Source: Mesobacillus jeotgali
GTDB lineage: Bacteria > Bacillota > Bacilli > Bacillales > Cytobacillaceae
Assembly (NCBI RefSeq): GCF_002874535.1
Contig: NZ_CP025025.1
Span: 2,155,526 to 2,219,525 of the forward strand
DNA: 64,000 nt
Reading direction: 5' to 3'
In this document: piece by piece, positions 43,383-53,646 of the stretch
How positions within the stretch are numbered: position 1 is the first letter of the stretch
How the letters are laid out: every line of letters starts with the position of its first letter
Made by a program: the position numbers and the translations under genes
Notes under the pieces: model-generated
What the model saw: the letters and a program-made list of their open reading frames with translations, nothing else
Database searches by the model: none
What the model was told of the DNA's origin: nothing

Positions 43383-43943
43383 GTGGACTCTCAAGATAAA
43401 TGGAATCGAAAATATATGGATAAGCTGACTAACCAGACTTCTCCAGAACCAAATAGAAGATTGCTAGAGATGGCTTTTTATCTGAACGGAGGGACTGCAA
43501 TCGACTTTGCCTCTGGACTGGGAGGAAACAGCTTCTTCCTGGCAGATCTAGGCTATGACATGACAGCTATTGATATCTCTGACGTTGCTATTAACTATGT
43601 TCAAGAGGAGGCAGCCAATCGAGGGTTGAATATTACCGCTAAGGTAGCCGATCTCACGAAAGAAAGAACTGATTTAACCAGCTGCAGGTACGATTTAGCG
43701 GTAATGACATATTATCTGGAACGTTCCTTATTTCCACTAGTAAAACAAGTGATCAAAGATGATGGATATTTATTCTTCGAAACGTACTACAAACAAAAGA
43801 CATCAGGGAACGAGCATATTTCAAATCAATATAAACTGGAGTCGAATGAGTTGCTTAATGAATTCAGAGGGTGGAAGATTCTCTTTTTTGAGGAAAATGA
43901 GCAGGAGGGACGACAGACGATTTTTTGCCGGAAAACGCAATAG
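43383..43943 (+). CDS. Class I SAM-dependent methyltransferase (TehB-like)
   Basis: A 186-residue methyltransferase. The opening DKWNRKYMDKL, motif I AIDFASGLGGNSFFLADLG, AIDISDVAINYVQEEA and VADLTKERTDL fit the TehB/tellurite-resistance-like small methyltransferases. The start is GTG with only a weak, distant purine tract. Downstream there is no terminator, and a 112-bp AT-rich gap leads to the nucleoside hydrolase. Substrate is unknown. Confidence 0.82.
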   Translation: MDSQDKWNRKYMDKLTNQTSPEPNRRLLEMAFYLNGGTAIDFASGLGGNSFFLADLGYDMTAIDISDVAINYVQEEAANRGLNITAKVADLTKERTDLTSCRYDLAVMTYYLERSLFPLVKQVIKDDGYLFFETYYKQKTSGNEHISNQYKLESNELLNEFRGWKILFFEENEQEGRQTIFCRKTQ

Positions 43944-44055
43944 AACACTAATAGTATGTCTACATAATTAATTCGAATGAACATTATTAAAACAAACATA
44001 TACTGTTAAAGGAGCTTAATTTTAGAAAATAAACTTTTTAAAAAGGAGGGGAGCC

Positions 44056-45015
44056 ATGTATAATATTCTGTTGTTTACGGATTCAGGTGTAGATGATTCT
44101 TTGGCACTTATGTATGCCTTACTGCATCCGGAACTTAATGTTGTCGGCGTTGTTACTGGATACGGAAATATCACAAAGGAACAGGCAATAAATAACACAG
44201 CTTATTTATTGCAGCTGGGAGGAAGAGAGGATATACCGATCATCGCAGGTGCATCGGGCCCTTTATCTGGTGAATTGGCTACCTTTTATCCGGAGATACA
44301 TGGACCAGAGGGGCTTGGTCCAATCAGACCCCCAGAGGATTTGGGGGAAGTAAAGGTCTATGATATTGACAAAATCCTTGAAATTGTAAAACAGTACCCT
44401 GATAATCTAGTAATCGTCGGAGTCGGAAGACAAACGGAATTGGCAATCCCATTTATCTTATATGGCGAGGAAGCGTTCAAAACAGTTAGTGCTGTCTATA
44501 TCATGGGTGGAGCATTCCTCGTACCCGGAAATGTCACAGCGGAAGCTGAGGCAAATTTTTATGCTGATCCGATTGCGGCTAATCAGGTGCTTGAGAAGGC
44601 AAGGAATGTATTCCTGCACCCGCTGAATATTACAAATAAAGCAATCATTCCTCCAGCCGTAATCGATTATCTTGCTGAAAACAGCCAGTCGCCTTTTAAA
44701 GATCTGATTAAACCTGTATATGACTATTACTTTGATGCGTATAAAAAGAATGTCCCGGGCATCCAGGGGGCGCCACTCCATGACGTCATTACCTTGAGTG
44801 CCCTGGTGAACAAAAATCTTGTGAAATATATACCAAGACGAGTAACCGTAGAATTGTTTGGCCGGGCAAGAGGTAAGAGTATGGCTGACTTCAGGCCCAA
44901 GCCTGAGGAGGAACCAGAAGAGAATTTGGACTGGATAGGCATGGAAGCAGACATTCCAGCTTTTATAGAAGATTTCACTCTTGTCTTCATGGGCGACACA
45001 CAAGCTAGAAGTTAA
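44056..45015 (+). CDS. Nucleoside hydrolase (IunH family)
   Basis: A 319-residue cytosolic enzyme that would split nucleosides into base and ribose. The calcium-site N-terminus reads LLFTDSGVDDSLALMYALLH, so the usual DTDxGxDD has lost its first Asp. Further family segments are VTGYGNITKEQAINNT, GVGRQTELA, the IMGGA strand, EANFYADPIAAN and PLHDVITL with its late Asp. The RBS AAAAGGAGGGG is excellent. Loss of one metal ligand may change substrate or activity. The end is marked by a strong bidirectional terminator. Confidence 0.85.
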   Translation: MYNILLFTDSGVDDSLALMYALLHPELNVVGVVTGYGNITKEQAINNTAYLLQLGGREDIPIIAGASGPLSGELATFYPEIHGPEGLGPIRPPEDLGEVKVYDIDKILEIVKQYPDNLVIVGVGRQTELAIPFILYGEEAFKTVSAVYIMGGAFLVPGNVTAEAEANFYADPIAANQVLEKARNVFLHPLNITNKAIIPPAVIDYLAENSQSPFKDLIKPVYDYYFDAYKKNVPGIQGAPLHDVITLSALVNKNLVKYIPRRVTVELFGRARGKSMADFRPKPEEEPEENLDWIGMEADIPAFIEDFTLVFMGDTQARS

Positions 45016-45016
45016 A

Positions 45017-45053
45017 CAAAAGGAACTCCCGTAAAATGGGGAGTTCCTTTTTC
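45017..45053. terminator. Bidirectional terminator
   Basis: AGGAACTCCC and GGGAGTTCCT form a ten-pair stem with A and T tracts between the nucleoside hydrolase and MFS genes. Confidence 0.93.
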
Positions 45054-45055
45054 AG

Positions 45056-46276
45056 TTATAAATTTTGATTTACTTCCCGATACTTTTTCCTCTTAGCATT
45101 CGAATATAGCATCACCAAAAAGCTAGAGGTAATCAAGGTTCCGTGGAAAATCCAGACCATTTTAGCCAATGAAAGAGCTTCTAACAGAATCGGGGCAACG
45201 ACAAAGCCAAGTGCGAATCCTAATGACTTTAACAGCATGCCAACTCCAAATATTCTCCCCCTGATGTAATTATCCGTTTTCTGAAGGATTGTCGCGTGCA
45301 GTGTAGTGAAGCAGGCATCAAAAATCCCGGTAAAGAACGCAAACATAAGGACAATCCAGATATTCAAATTTGACAGAAAGGTTATAAAGCCAGTTGACAT
45401 CAAGATCGCTGCCAGAAAATATGTACGATACAGGTGGCTACCCTGCAGGAACTTCATTTTCGGCAACAGAAGGGTGGCTAACACAGAGCCGATTCCCCAG
45501 ACACCCCAGATCAGCCCGTAAATCAAGCTTTGTTTGCTGGAATCAATTGTGTCAGCCAGCAAAGGAATACCAAGATTATGAGAGGCACCGGCAAAAGAAC
45601 CAACCAGGAAAACAATGTTTACATACAATAACATTGGCACTGAAAGGATGAAAGTATATACTTCTTTTAAATCTCTACCAATCTGGGAAACTTTCTGTTT
45701 AAATCCATTGGTGATCAATCCTGAATTTGCAGGCTTAGTGGTTTGCCACTTGATTTTGATCAATACTGCCGCAGATATTAGATAAGTAGCAGCGTCGATA
45801 ATCAAGGTAACCTGGTAACCGAGAAAATCTGTAATCAATCCAGCACCAATGAATCCAAAAACTAAGCTGATTGATGTAAGTCTGGAGATAAGAGCATTCG
45901 TCTCTAAAACCTTGTCCTGACCGAAAATTTGCGGGATTTCAGCACTGTAGCTTACAGCAAAAAAGCTGCTCGTCAAACCAATCAAAAAGCAGACAATCAA
46001 TATCATTACAGGATTAGGAAAGGGAATCAGGCTCAGGATGATGATTGCCCGAAAAACATCAGTCCATATCATGATTTTCCTGCGGTCAAAACGATCAGCA
46101 AGAACACCTGAAAATAAGCTCGATAAGACTCCGCCAATTGTCCTGAACGCCATGGTGGCTGCAAGCCAGGCAGGACTCCCGGTAGCAATATACATCAAGA
46201 CATTGATTGCGATTAAATCCATAAAGGTACCGAGATCTGAAAATGCTTTTACATAAAGAAAAACTTTGCGGTTCAT
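45056..46276 (-). CDS. MFS transporter
   Basis: A 406-residue major facilitator with twelve expected helices. The loop 2-3 motif is SGVLADRFDRRKIMIWTDVF, the standard MFS signature, and a second half-motif ATILQKTDNYIRGRIFGVG follows helix 10. This subgroup (MFS_3/TetA-like) exports small molecules or is of unknown substrate. ATG 46276 follows AAGGGAGA, and the frame start at 46294 lies within that leader. It is convergent with the nucleoside hydrolase. Confidence 0.88.
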   Translation of the reverse strand: MNRKVFLYVKAFSDLGTFMDLIAINVLMYIATGSPAWLAATMAFRTIGGVLSSLFSGVLADRFDRRKIMIWTDVFRAIIILSLIPFPNPVMILIVCFLIGLTSSFFAVSYSAEIPQIFGQDKVLETNALISRLTSISLVFGFIGAGLITDFLGYQVTLIIDAATYLISAAVLIKIKWQTTKPANSGLITNGFKQKVSQIGRDLKEVYTFILSVPMLLYVNIVFLVGSFAGASHNLGIPLLADTIDSSKQSLIYGLIWGVWGIGSVLATLLLPKMKFLQGSHLYRTYFLAAILMSTGFITFLSNLNIWIVLMFAFFTGIFDACFTTLHATILQKTDNYIRGRIFGVGMLLKSLGFALGFVVAPILLEALSLAKMVWIFHGTLITSSFLVMLYSNAKRKKYREVNQNL

Positions 46277-46387
46277 AGAATCTCCCTTAATCATGAGTTA
46301 GGATAGTTATTCTGTTTTATTTTAAAGATTTCGAATTTACTTCGCAATACGAAATTTCAGTTTTTTGCTATAATAGAATAAATTTCT

Positions 46388-46424
46388 TTAAAAAAGACAG
46401 AAACTCCCTGACTAACAGGGAGAG
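46388..46424 (-). terminator. Terminator of the Gly/Tyr/Arg-rich gene
   Basis: On the minus strand CTCCCTG and CAGGGAG pair around five bases, followed by TTTCTGTCTTTTTT. Confidence 0.82.
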
Positions 46425-46442
46425 CCTTGTATTATTGCTATC

Positions 46443-46682
46443 TTACCACCATGGTCTGCCAAACCAGGGACGACGACCGAATCCATACCATGGACGTCGG
46501 CCAAATCCATACCATGGTCTGCGGCCGTACCAGTACCCAGGACGTCCGTAACCATACCAGGGACCACCGAATCCATAACCGCCATAAAAGGCAGGTACAG
46601 CAGCGGTAAGAAACAATAACGGTATAACCCTTTCATCATTCTGCTGGTCTTGTCTTTGAAAATATGTTTGAGGGTAATTCAT
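46443..46682 (-). CDS. Gly/Tyr/Arg/Trp-rich repetitive protein
   Basis: A 79-residue protein. The first 30 residues are ordinary (MNYPQTYFQRQDQQNDERVI, then a short hydrophobic LLFLTAAVPAF). The rest is low complexity, built of YG/GR units with the repeat RRPWYGFG occurring twice and a variant RRPWFGRPWW at the end. Such composition occurs in spore-coat or cell-surface proteins of bacilli, but no specific family is recognised. The RBS TAGGAGGTTGC is strong, and a terminator follows. Expression timing is unknown. Confidence 0.68.
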   Translation of the reverse strand: MNYPQTYFQRQDQQNDERVIPLLFLTAAVPAFYGGYGFGGPWYGYGRPGYWYGRRPWYGFGRRPWYGFGRRPWFGRPWW

Positions 46683-46815
46683 TAAGCAACCTCCTATAAT
46701 TTATTCAATATAGGATATGTGACTAAAAATATGATGGTATTAAAATAGAATAAATAGACAGTTGCCCATGCTTCTTAAGAAATAAAGCGCTTTACACTAA
46801 AAGGAGGGACCTACA

Positions 46816-47376
46816 ATGATTCAATCAATCAATCAAACTGTAATGCATAGTTATCCAGGAATGGTCGCACTGGTTACGGTTAGTCATAATGGGGAAAATA
46901 ATATCATGGCTGCCGGCTGGCATTCCTACATATCTTACGAGCCGCCAATTTACGGAGTTGCCATCGGCCGTGAACGTCATACTTATGAGCTCATAAAATC
47001 TGAAGGAAAATTTGCCATTAATTTTGTGCCATATGAATATTCTGCTCTTATTCAGCAAGCAGGTGTGTATTCGGGTTCAAAAGTGAACAAATTTGAAAAG
47101 GCGAACATCAGTTTCGACCACGGATCAGCAACGAATTCACCGATACTGCGTGATGCATATATAGCATATGAGTGTGAGGTCATAGACCGCAACAGTTACG
47201 GTGACCACGATTGGTTCGTTGCAAATATCGTACAATTTTACAGGGATCCAGATAAATTCCTTAAAAACGGCATGCCAAATTTCGATGAGCTCACAATTCC
47301 GCTTTATTTAGGAAGATCCACTTATACAAATGTAAATCAAAATAGTGATTTTGTTTCACATAAGATCGAGGAATAG
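46816..47376 (+). CDS. Flavin reductase-like FMN-binding protein
   Basis: A 186-residue protein of the flavin-reductase-like split-barrel family. The opening VMHSYPGMVALVTVSHNGE, then AAGWHSYISYEPPIYGVAIG with FMN contacts, and KFAINFVPYEYSALIQQAGV fit. It may supply reduced FMN to a monooxygenase such as the LLM protein at 27 kb, or have its own substrate. The RBS is AAAGGAGGG, and a strong hairpin terminator follows. Confidence 0.88.
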   Translation: MIQSINQTVMHSYPGMVALVTVSHNGENNIMAAGWHSYISYEPPIYGVAIGRERHTYELIKSEGKFAINFVPYEYSALIQQAGVYSGSKVNKFEKANISFDHGSATNSPILRDAYIAYECEVIDRNSYGDHDWFVANIVQFYRDPDKFLKNGMPNFDELTIPLYLGRSTYTNVNQNSDFVSHKIEE

Positions 47377-47385
47377 AAGCACAAT

Positions 47386-47440
47386 AAAAACACGAAAAAT
47401 GATCAGCCAATGGTGCAGATGATTTTTCGTGTTTCATTTA
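47386..47440 (+). terminator. Terminator of the flavin reductase gene
   Basis: AAACACGAAAAAT and ATTTTTCGTGTTT (47388-47400 with 47422-47434) form a long stem. Confidence 0.8.
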
Positions 47441-47975
<535 letters not shown>

Positions 47976-47979
47976 ATAA

Positions 47980-48009
47980 TTTAAAAAGCACAGGTTCAAG
48001 CCTGTGCTT
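47980..48009 (-). terminator. Terminator overlapping the Staygreen stop codon
   Basis: On the minus strand AAGCACAGG and CCTGTGCTT pair around CTTGAA and are followed by TTTTTAAAT. The stem includes the last codons, and the stop TGA lies in the loop. Confidence 0.88.
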
Positions 48010-48487
48010 CTCGGGTTCTTTTGTTATTCACTTTCGTAAGATACGTTCTTGGCGTACCATAGTATTCTACCTGATTAAATTCTGGGTAAATAGATGAAAA
48101 CTGTACGTAAATTGGAGCATCGAGCAGCCAAGGATAATATGTGTAGAAGTTTTTATCTCCATAAACTATCGCAGTCAGTGCTAAATCCAGCTCTTTTTTG
48201 AAAATCATATACCGGATCCTGGACATATTCAGGTCGTATTCCCCATTACTGATATACACCTTAGCATACAGCAAGTATTCACCATTGATGGTGATCCAGT
48301 CTGCCAAAACTTCATCCCGCATTTCAAAATTGATTGCCTGGTAATCATACACATTACCGACTGCTAAAAACAGCTCTCCAGTTAGATCGGAATGTGTTAA
48401 AGTATACTTCCTGCTATCTATCGGTACAAAAGCAGTTGCTGGTGGAATAAAGGTAACGCTCAATCGTTCTGGCTTGAATTTGCTCAC
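47996..48487 (-). CDS. Staygreen family protein (magnesium dechelatase-like)
   Basis: A 163-residue protein. The core RKYTLTHSDLTGELFLAVG, YDYQAINFEMRDEVLADW and the late FYTYYPWLLDAPIYVQFSS with VEYYGTPRTYL match the Staygreen (SGR) domain, as I remember it from plants and bacteria. His32 and Asp34 of the THSD motif are the residues thought essential for magnesium removal from chlorophyll a by bacterial homologues. The host is not photosynthetic, so the natural substrate is unknown. GTG 48487 follows GGAAGGAG at nine bases; the longer frame from 48559 is not favoured. It follows a secreted protein gene. Confidence 0.82.
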   Translation of the reverse strand: MSKFKPERLSVTFIPPATAFVPIDSRKYTLTHSDLTGELFLAVGNVYDYQAINFEMRDEVLADWITINGEYLLYAKVYISNGEYDLNMSRIRYMIFKKELDLALTAIVYGDKNFYTYYPWLLDAPIYVQFSSIYPEFNQVEYYGTPRTYLTKVNNKRTREAQA

Positions 48488-48571
48488 GGCACAAGGCTCC
48501 TTCCTGCTAAAAGAATCCTTTTCCGATATCATATGCCTTTGAACCGAAATCCGTGACAATCGCCTATATTT

Positions 48572-49327
48572 TTAAGTTTCCAGGCTCTTGACCTCTGCTT
48601 TTATTAGCTGCCATTTTCCCTTTTCATATATCCATGTCGATTCAATATTCGCAATTCCATCGGCGTTATATGCACCATTAATTCGCTGGATACCTTTTAA
48701 CCCATAAAGATCACCTTTTACCTTAATCGGCTTTAAAATTCCAAAAGGAAGAACCATTAACTCTGTTGGTTCATTCAGCTTTCCATCCTGATATAAACCA
48801 AGGCGTTCGTACTCCTCTTTTCTGTCGCTTAGATCAAAACTATATGACTGGCCTGTTTCCTGGATACTTATGGAAGCCTTGTAACCATCCTCAAATTGGC
48901 TGTTGACTGCAAGAGGTTCTGGTACTGTCAGATTGGTAACTTGGAAATCCTTTAAACTATATAAATAAAAATTCGATAGACCTCCGCTTCCCCCGGTAGG
49001 AACACTGATAAATATGTCCTTTACGGAATCGTGGTTCAAATCTTTATAAATAGTAGTGGGATCGTATCCACTATCTAGGTCAATTTTATATATTTCACCA
49101 TTTGATGCTCTGACTTTTAAAAAAATCTTTTTGAGAAACTGTGCCCCTTCTTCAAAAAGAACTCCTTTTACATAAATCAAATCCTTTTTTCCATCGCCAG
49201 TTACATCGACTTTTTCTTCAGAAATCGTCACCGTTTTTTCATTAGACTCCCCTGCATATACGCCGGTAAGGGCGGTTAACGACATAAAAAAGAATGCGCT
49301 GAACGTGATTAATAGCTCCTTTTTCAA
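48572..49327 (-). CDS. Secreted VCBS/FG-GAP-like protein
   Basis: A 251-residue exported protein. Residues 1-25 form a signal peptide (MKKELL, hydrophobic core, GVYAGES). Two calcium-type loops, DVTGDGKKD (about 41-49) and DLNHDSVKD (about 96-104), resemble FG-GAP/VCBS or dockerin-like Asp-rich turns. A Gly-rich PTGGSGGLSNF follows, then beta-rich C-terminal parts. No catalytic motif is seen, and I do not know a family function. It lies 85 bp before the Staygreen start on the same strand and may share its transcript. Confidence 0.72.
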   Translation of the reverse strand: MKKELLITFSAFFFMSLTALTGVYAGESNEKTVTISEEKVDVTGDGKKDLIYVKGVLFEEGAQFLKKIFLKVRASNGEIYKIDLDSGYDPTTIYKDLNHDSVKDIFISVPTGGSGGLSNFYLYSLKDFQVTNLTVPEPLAVNSQFEDGYKASISIQETGQSYSFDLSDRKEEYERLGLYQDGKLNEPTELMVLPFGILKPIKVKGDLYGLKGIQRINGAYNADGIANIESTWIYEKGKWQLIKAEVKSLET

Positions 49328-49377
49328 CCTGCATCACCCCGTTATACCTTAACATGTCCAAATATGGTAAAAAAATG

Positions 49378-49412
49378 CACAAAAAACCTCTCTGATTTAA
49401 TCAGAGAGGTTA
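49378..49412 (-). terminator. Terminator of the second AGCS gene
   Basis: AACCTCTCTGA and TCAGAGAGGTT pair around five bases; the minus strand then has a T run. Confidence 0.92.
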
Positions 49413-49419
49413 ATGATGA

Positions 49420-50853
49420 TTAGTTATTCTTGGATTCTCCGTGTTTACGGTATTCCCAGGATTCAATTCCTTTCAAACCTTCGATAGTATCAGCATAAAA
49501 CACTGGGTCTTTTCCTTCTTTTCGCTGTTCTCTATAATCCTTTAATGCTGCCATGGCGATCTTTGCAAGCAAGGTTATGGCTACTAGGTTGATCAGGGCC
49601 ATTATTCCCATGAAAAGATCCGCCAAATTCCAGACAAAGGCTAACTCGGCAACTGAACCGAACAAAACCATTGCGATAACAGCAAGACGATAAATAAACA
49701 GTGCTGTAGGACTTTCCTTGATGAATTCAATATTCGTTTCACCATAATAATAATTTCCGATAATTGAGGTGAAGGCAAAAAGGAAAATAGCTCCTCCGAC
49801 GAACGCTGGAGCCCATGAACCTACATGAGCTGTCAGAGCTGCCTGTGTTAACTGGATACCATCTAAATCAGGATTCGTATATTCGCCTGACATAATTATG
49901 ATAAAGGCTGTTGCTGTACAAATGAGTAAAGTATCTGTAAATACTCCCAATGTCTGAATTAACCCTTGCTTTACTGGATGTGTGACTGCTGCAGTGGCCG
50001 CTGCATTTGGTGCGCTGCCCATACCAGCCTCATTAGAGAATAGGCCTCTCTTGATTCCCATCATGACCGCTGCTCCCATTCCGCCGCCAACTACTTCCTG
50101 TAAGCCAAAAGCACTGTTAACGATCAGTGAGAGCATAGCCGGAATTTCACTGAAATTCATAATCACAATAAACAATGCGAGGATTAAATAGATCACCGCC
50201 ATGATTGGCACGATGATTTGTGATACAAAAGCAATTCTCTTGATGCCACCAAAAATAACTGCGGCAGTCATAACAGTTAAAATGATTCCCATCCAAAAAC
50301 GATTGAATCCAAATGCCTGGTCAAATGCAAGGGAAATTGTATTCGATTGGACAGAACTAAAAACCAAACCAAAAGTAAAAACGATAATGATCGCAAACAA
50401 AACGCCTAACCAGCGTTTGTTTAACCCGCGTTCCATATAATAAGCAGGACCGCCGCGATATTCTGCCTCATCAGTGTCTTTAACCTTATAAATTTGGGCT
50501 AGAGTACTTTCTATAAAGCTGGATGCCGCACCAATAAGGGCAATGATCCACATCCAGAAGACAGCTCCCGGACCTCCGGCTGAAATAGCAGTCGCAACAC
50601 CTGCCAGGTTACCTGTCCCAACTCTAGAAGCCAAGCTGACCGTAAATGCCTGGAATGAAGACCTCCCTCTCTTCCCTTCAGAAGATACAGTGGCTGGATC
50701 CTTTAACACCCTGATCATTTCAGGGAAAAACTTGAACTGCACAAATCTGGTTCTGAACGTAAAATATGTACCCAGGACTACGAGGACAGCAATTAAGATA
50801 TAACTCCACATATAGTTGTTTAATTCAGATATGATGTTGTTAAAAATCTCCAT
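49420..50853 (-). CDS. Alanine/glycine:cation symporter (AGCS family, second copy)
   Basis: A 477-residue membrane transporter with the same family signatures as the gene at 33.8 kb: SRVGTGNLAGVATAISAGGP, RGGPAYYMERGLNKRW and KRGLFSNEAGMGSAPNAAAT. It has AlsT-like features and probably imports alanine, glycine or glutamine with sodium. The start follows AAAGGAG. A 300-bp leader region with no recognised riboswitch precedes it; I looked for a glycine riboswitch and found no match. Confidence 0.92.
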   Translation of the reverse strand: MEIFNNIISELNNYMWSYILIAVLVVLGTYFTFRTRFVQFKFFPEMIRVLKDPATVSSEGKRGRSSFQAFTVSLASRVGTGNLAGVATAISAGGPGAVFWMWIIALIGAASSFIESTLAQIYKVKDTDEAEYRGGPAYYMERGLNKRWLGVLFAIIIVFTFGLVFSSVQSNTISLAFDQAFGFNRFWMGIILTVMTAAVIFGGIKRIAFVSQIIVPIMAVIYLILALFIVIMNFSEIPAMLSLIVNSAFGLQEVVGGGMGAAVMMGIKRGLFSNEAGMGSAPNAAATAAVTHPVKQGLIQTLGVFTDTLLICTATAFIIIMSGEYTNPDLDGIQLTQAALTAHVGSWAPAFVGGAIFLFAFTSIIGNYYYGETNIEFIKESPTALFIYRLAVIAMVLFGSVAELAFVWNLADLFMGIMALINLVAITLLAKIAMAALKDYREQRKEGKDPVFYADTIEGLKGIESWEYRKHGESKNN

Positions 50854-51151
50854 AGAAAACTCCTTTATTAGTTTTTGACAAAGCTGCTTTTACCTTGAAA
50901 TAACTTTTCGTATAATACCATCTCTACCTGTGCGAACAGCCTTGGAGTCATTTTCTAGCTGCTCCTTAAGTGTTGTGGCATTAGTAATGTAACGAGATGC
51001 CAAAAGTTTTACGAAAAGAGTCTTTCAATAAGCTATTTTAGTATAGTTTTCAATGTACCAAAATTCTAATTGCTTTACAATGGTACTTCACTCCCATTAT
51101 CAGCTTTGCCTAGTCAGAGAGGAAGCTATCTATGTAATACCCTGATTATGG
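50854..51151. other. Gene-free stretch between parC and the AGCS gene
   Basis: About 300 bp. On the minus strand it must hold the promoter of the AGCS gene; a TATTAT-like -10 at about 50913-50922 is possible. No convincing conserved leader structure was recognised. Confidence 0.45.
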
Positions 51152-51190
51152 TAAAAAAAACAAAAAACACAGCAATCTTACTGTGTTTTT
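51152..51190 (-). terminator. Terminator of parEC
   Basis: AAAACACAG and CTGTGTTTT pair around eight bases; the minus strand then has a T-rich tract. Confidence 0.88.
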
Positions 51191-51204
51191 TGTTGGAGCT
51201 CTTG

Positions 51205-53646
51205 CTATTGTGAGTTTTTATCTTGTTCATTCTCGCTTTTCCAAATGCCTGTGAATTTCCCTGTTTCACTTTCATCCACCAGGAAAGATCCATTTGTATA
51301 TCGATCGCTGTACCTTAATTCTGAAGCTTTCACAGATACAATCTGCTGTTTTTCTGACTGGAAGAATACTTCATCCTCGCCATTCACAGCCTCCACACCA
51401 ATAATACGGTGAGGATTTGCTTTCAGTTCACGCAGCATCACGACACCCCGTTTCGCTCGAGAAGTCCTCTCGAACTCAGACAGCTTCATTTTCTTAACGG
51501 CACCACGCTGGGTAGCGATGACGATGGAATGGCTTTGGTTGTTGTCAATAATTTTCCCGCCGACAACATAATCACCATCCTTCAGGTTCATACCCTTAAC
51601 GCCAGCTGCCCTGATCCCAATCGGACTGATTTCTTCTTCGCTGAACCATAGACCATAGCCGAGATGTGATGCAAGGAACAAATCCTTTTCTCCATCGGTT
51701 ACATGTATATCGATAACTCTGTCGTCACCCTTAACATTGATTGCGGTTAGCGGTTTGGAGTAACGCTGAGCTTTATATAGGTTTAATTCGGATTTTTTCA
51801 CCATACCATTCTTTGTCACAAATAAGAAGAATAAATTCTGTGAGAAATCGGTGACTGGAACAGCTTTGATGATTTCTTCATCCCGGTCTAACGGCACAAG
51901 ATTTGCTACATGCTGACCAAGATCTTTCCAGCGAATATCAGGAAGTTCATGAACAGGCAAGTATAAGTAGCTGCCTTTATTGGTGAACAACAGCAAGACA
52001 TCAGTTGTATTCATATTCAACTGTGATAACAGTCTATCTGTATCCTTCATGGCGAAATCTTGACCATTGGATGCGGCATAAGACCTTTGGCTTGTCCGTT
52101 TCACGTATCCATCCTTCGTGACAGTTACAATGACGTCTTCACTTGCGATCAAAACCTCAAGGTTAATCTTGATTTCTTCAATCTCTTCCTCGATTTTAGT
52201 CCGGCGGTCATCTGAGAAACGCTTTTTGACATCCTTCAGTTCCTTTTTAATGACAGATAATAGCTTCTTCTCACTCCCCAGAATGGCGGTAAGTTCCTCT
52301 ACCTTCTTGGCAAGCTCCTCCGCCTCGGCTTGAAGGGCAGTAATATCGGTATTTGTCAGTCGGTATAACTGCAAGGATACTATCGCTTCAGCCTGGACTT
52401 CGGTAAAGTCGAATTTGCTGATCAAGTTATCCTTTGCATCCCGCTTATCTTTGGAAGCGCGGATCGTTGCGATTACCTGATCAAGTATCGATAAAGCTTT
52501 AATAAGCCCTTCAACGATATGTTGTCGGTCACGAGCTTTTTGAAGATCATATTGGGAACGTTTAGTCACAACGTCCTTCTGGTGGTCAATATAAGCATCT
52601 AGAAGCTCGGCAAGTCCCATCAAAACAGGTCGTTTCTTGTTGATGGCAACCATATTGAAGTTATAGGTAATCTGCAAATCACTGTTCTTGTAAAGATAGT
52701 GCAAGACACCGTTTGCGTCTGCTTCCTTCTTTAATTCAATGACAACACGGAGGCCGGTGCGGTCTGTTTCATCACGCACTTCCGAAATGCCTTCCACTTT
52801 ACGATCGAGACGGAATTCATCTATCCGCTTGACCAGGTTAGCTTTATTGATTTCATAAGGAATTTCCGTGATGACGATCTGCTGTTTGCCGCCGCGGATA
52901 TCCTCGATTTCAGCTTTGCCGCGAACAATGATTTTACCTTTACCAGTCTTGTATGCCTTGGCGATACCCTCGACACCCTGGATGATTCCGCCCGTCGGGA
53001 AGTCAGGCCCCTTGATCACTTTCATCAGATCTTCCACCGTGCATGCAGGATTGTCCATCCTCATGATGACCCCATCAATCACTTCCGCTAAATTATGCGG
53101 AGGAATATCAGTCGCATAACCCGCTGATATCCCTGTAGAACCATTTACCAGCAAGTTGGGGAACATCGCAGGGAGCACTGTAGGCTCACTTGAAGTGTCA
53201 TCGAAATTCGGGATGAATTCGACGGTTCTTTTCTCAATGTCCCTTAATAGTTCTCCGGCGATTGCTGACAATCTTGCTTCTGTATAACGCATCGCTGCTG
53301 GAGGGTCACCGTCAATGCTACCGTTATTCCCATGCATTTCGACAAGGTAGTTCCGCACTTTCCAATCCTGGCTCATACGGACCATTGCTTCATATACAGA
53401 AGAATCACCGTGCGGATGGTAGTTACCAATTACGTTTCCGACTGTCTTGGCTGATTTCCGGAAACCCTTTTCATTTGTATTGCCTTCTACATGCATAGCA
53501 TACAATATCCTGCGTTGAACAGGCTTGAGCCCGTCCCTTGCATCAGGAAGTGCACGTTCCTGGATAATATATTTACTATACCGGCCGAAACGGTCGCCCA
53601 GTACGTCTTCTAAAGGAAGGTCACGAAATTTTTCAACTGAACTCAT
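51205..53646 (-). CDS. parC: DNA topoisomerase IV subunit A ParC
   Basis: An 813-residue subunit that cleaves and rejoins DNA during chromosome decatenation. The N-terminal winged-helix/tower region has [19 protein letters not shown] (quinolone-determining region, Ser and Glu as in sensitive strains) and the catalytic Tyr in [11 protein letters not shown]. The C-terminal beta-pinwheel (about 500-800) has repeated GYVKRT and QRGAVKKM blades. It overlaps parE by an ATGA, so the subunits are made in equal amounts. The last 20 residues are charged. Confidence 0.97.
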   Translation of the reverse strand: MSSVEKFRDLPLEDVLGDRFGRYSKYIIQERALPDARDGLKPVQRRILYAMHVEGNTNEKGFRKSAKTVGNVIGNYHPHGDSSVYEAMVRMSQDWKVRNYLVEMHGNNGSIDGDPPAAMRYTEARLSAIAGELLRDIEKRTVEFIPNFDDTSSEPTVLPAMFPNLLVNGSTGISAGYATDIPPHNLAEVIDGVIMRMDNPACTVEDLMKVIKGPDFPTGGIIQGVEGIAKAYKTGKGKIIVRGKAEIEDIRGGKQQIVITEIPYEINKANLVKRIDEFRLDRKVEGISEVRDETDRTGLRVVIELKKEADANGVLHYLYKNSDLQITYNFNMVAINKKRPVLMGLAELLDAYIDHQKDVVTKRSQYDLQKARDRQHIVEGLIKALSILDQVIATIRASKDKRDAKDNLISKFDFTEVQAEAIVSLQLYRLTNTDITALQAEAEELAKKVEELTAILGSEKKLLSVIKKELKDVKKRFSDDRRTKIEEEIEEIKINLEVLIASEDVIVTVTKDGYVKRTSQRSYAASNGQDFAMKDTDRLLSQLNMNTTDVLLLFTNKGSYLYLPVHELPDIRWKDLGQHVANLVPLDRDEEIIKAVPVTDFSQNLFFLFVTKNGMVKKSELNLYKAQRYSKPLTAINVKGDDRVIDIHVTDGEKDLFLASHLGYGLWFSEEEISPIGIRAAGVKGMNLKDGDYVVGGKIIDNNQSHSIVIATQRGAVKKMKLSEFERTSRAKRGVVMLRELKANPHRIIGVEAVNGEDEVFFQSEKQQIVSVKASELRYSDRYTNGSFLVDESETGKFTGIWKSENEQDKNSQ

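Noticed and set aside
50854-51151. Leader of the second AGCS gene checked for a glycine riboswitch
   Set aside because: The conserved glycine aptamer blocks are not found on the minus strand of this gap.
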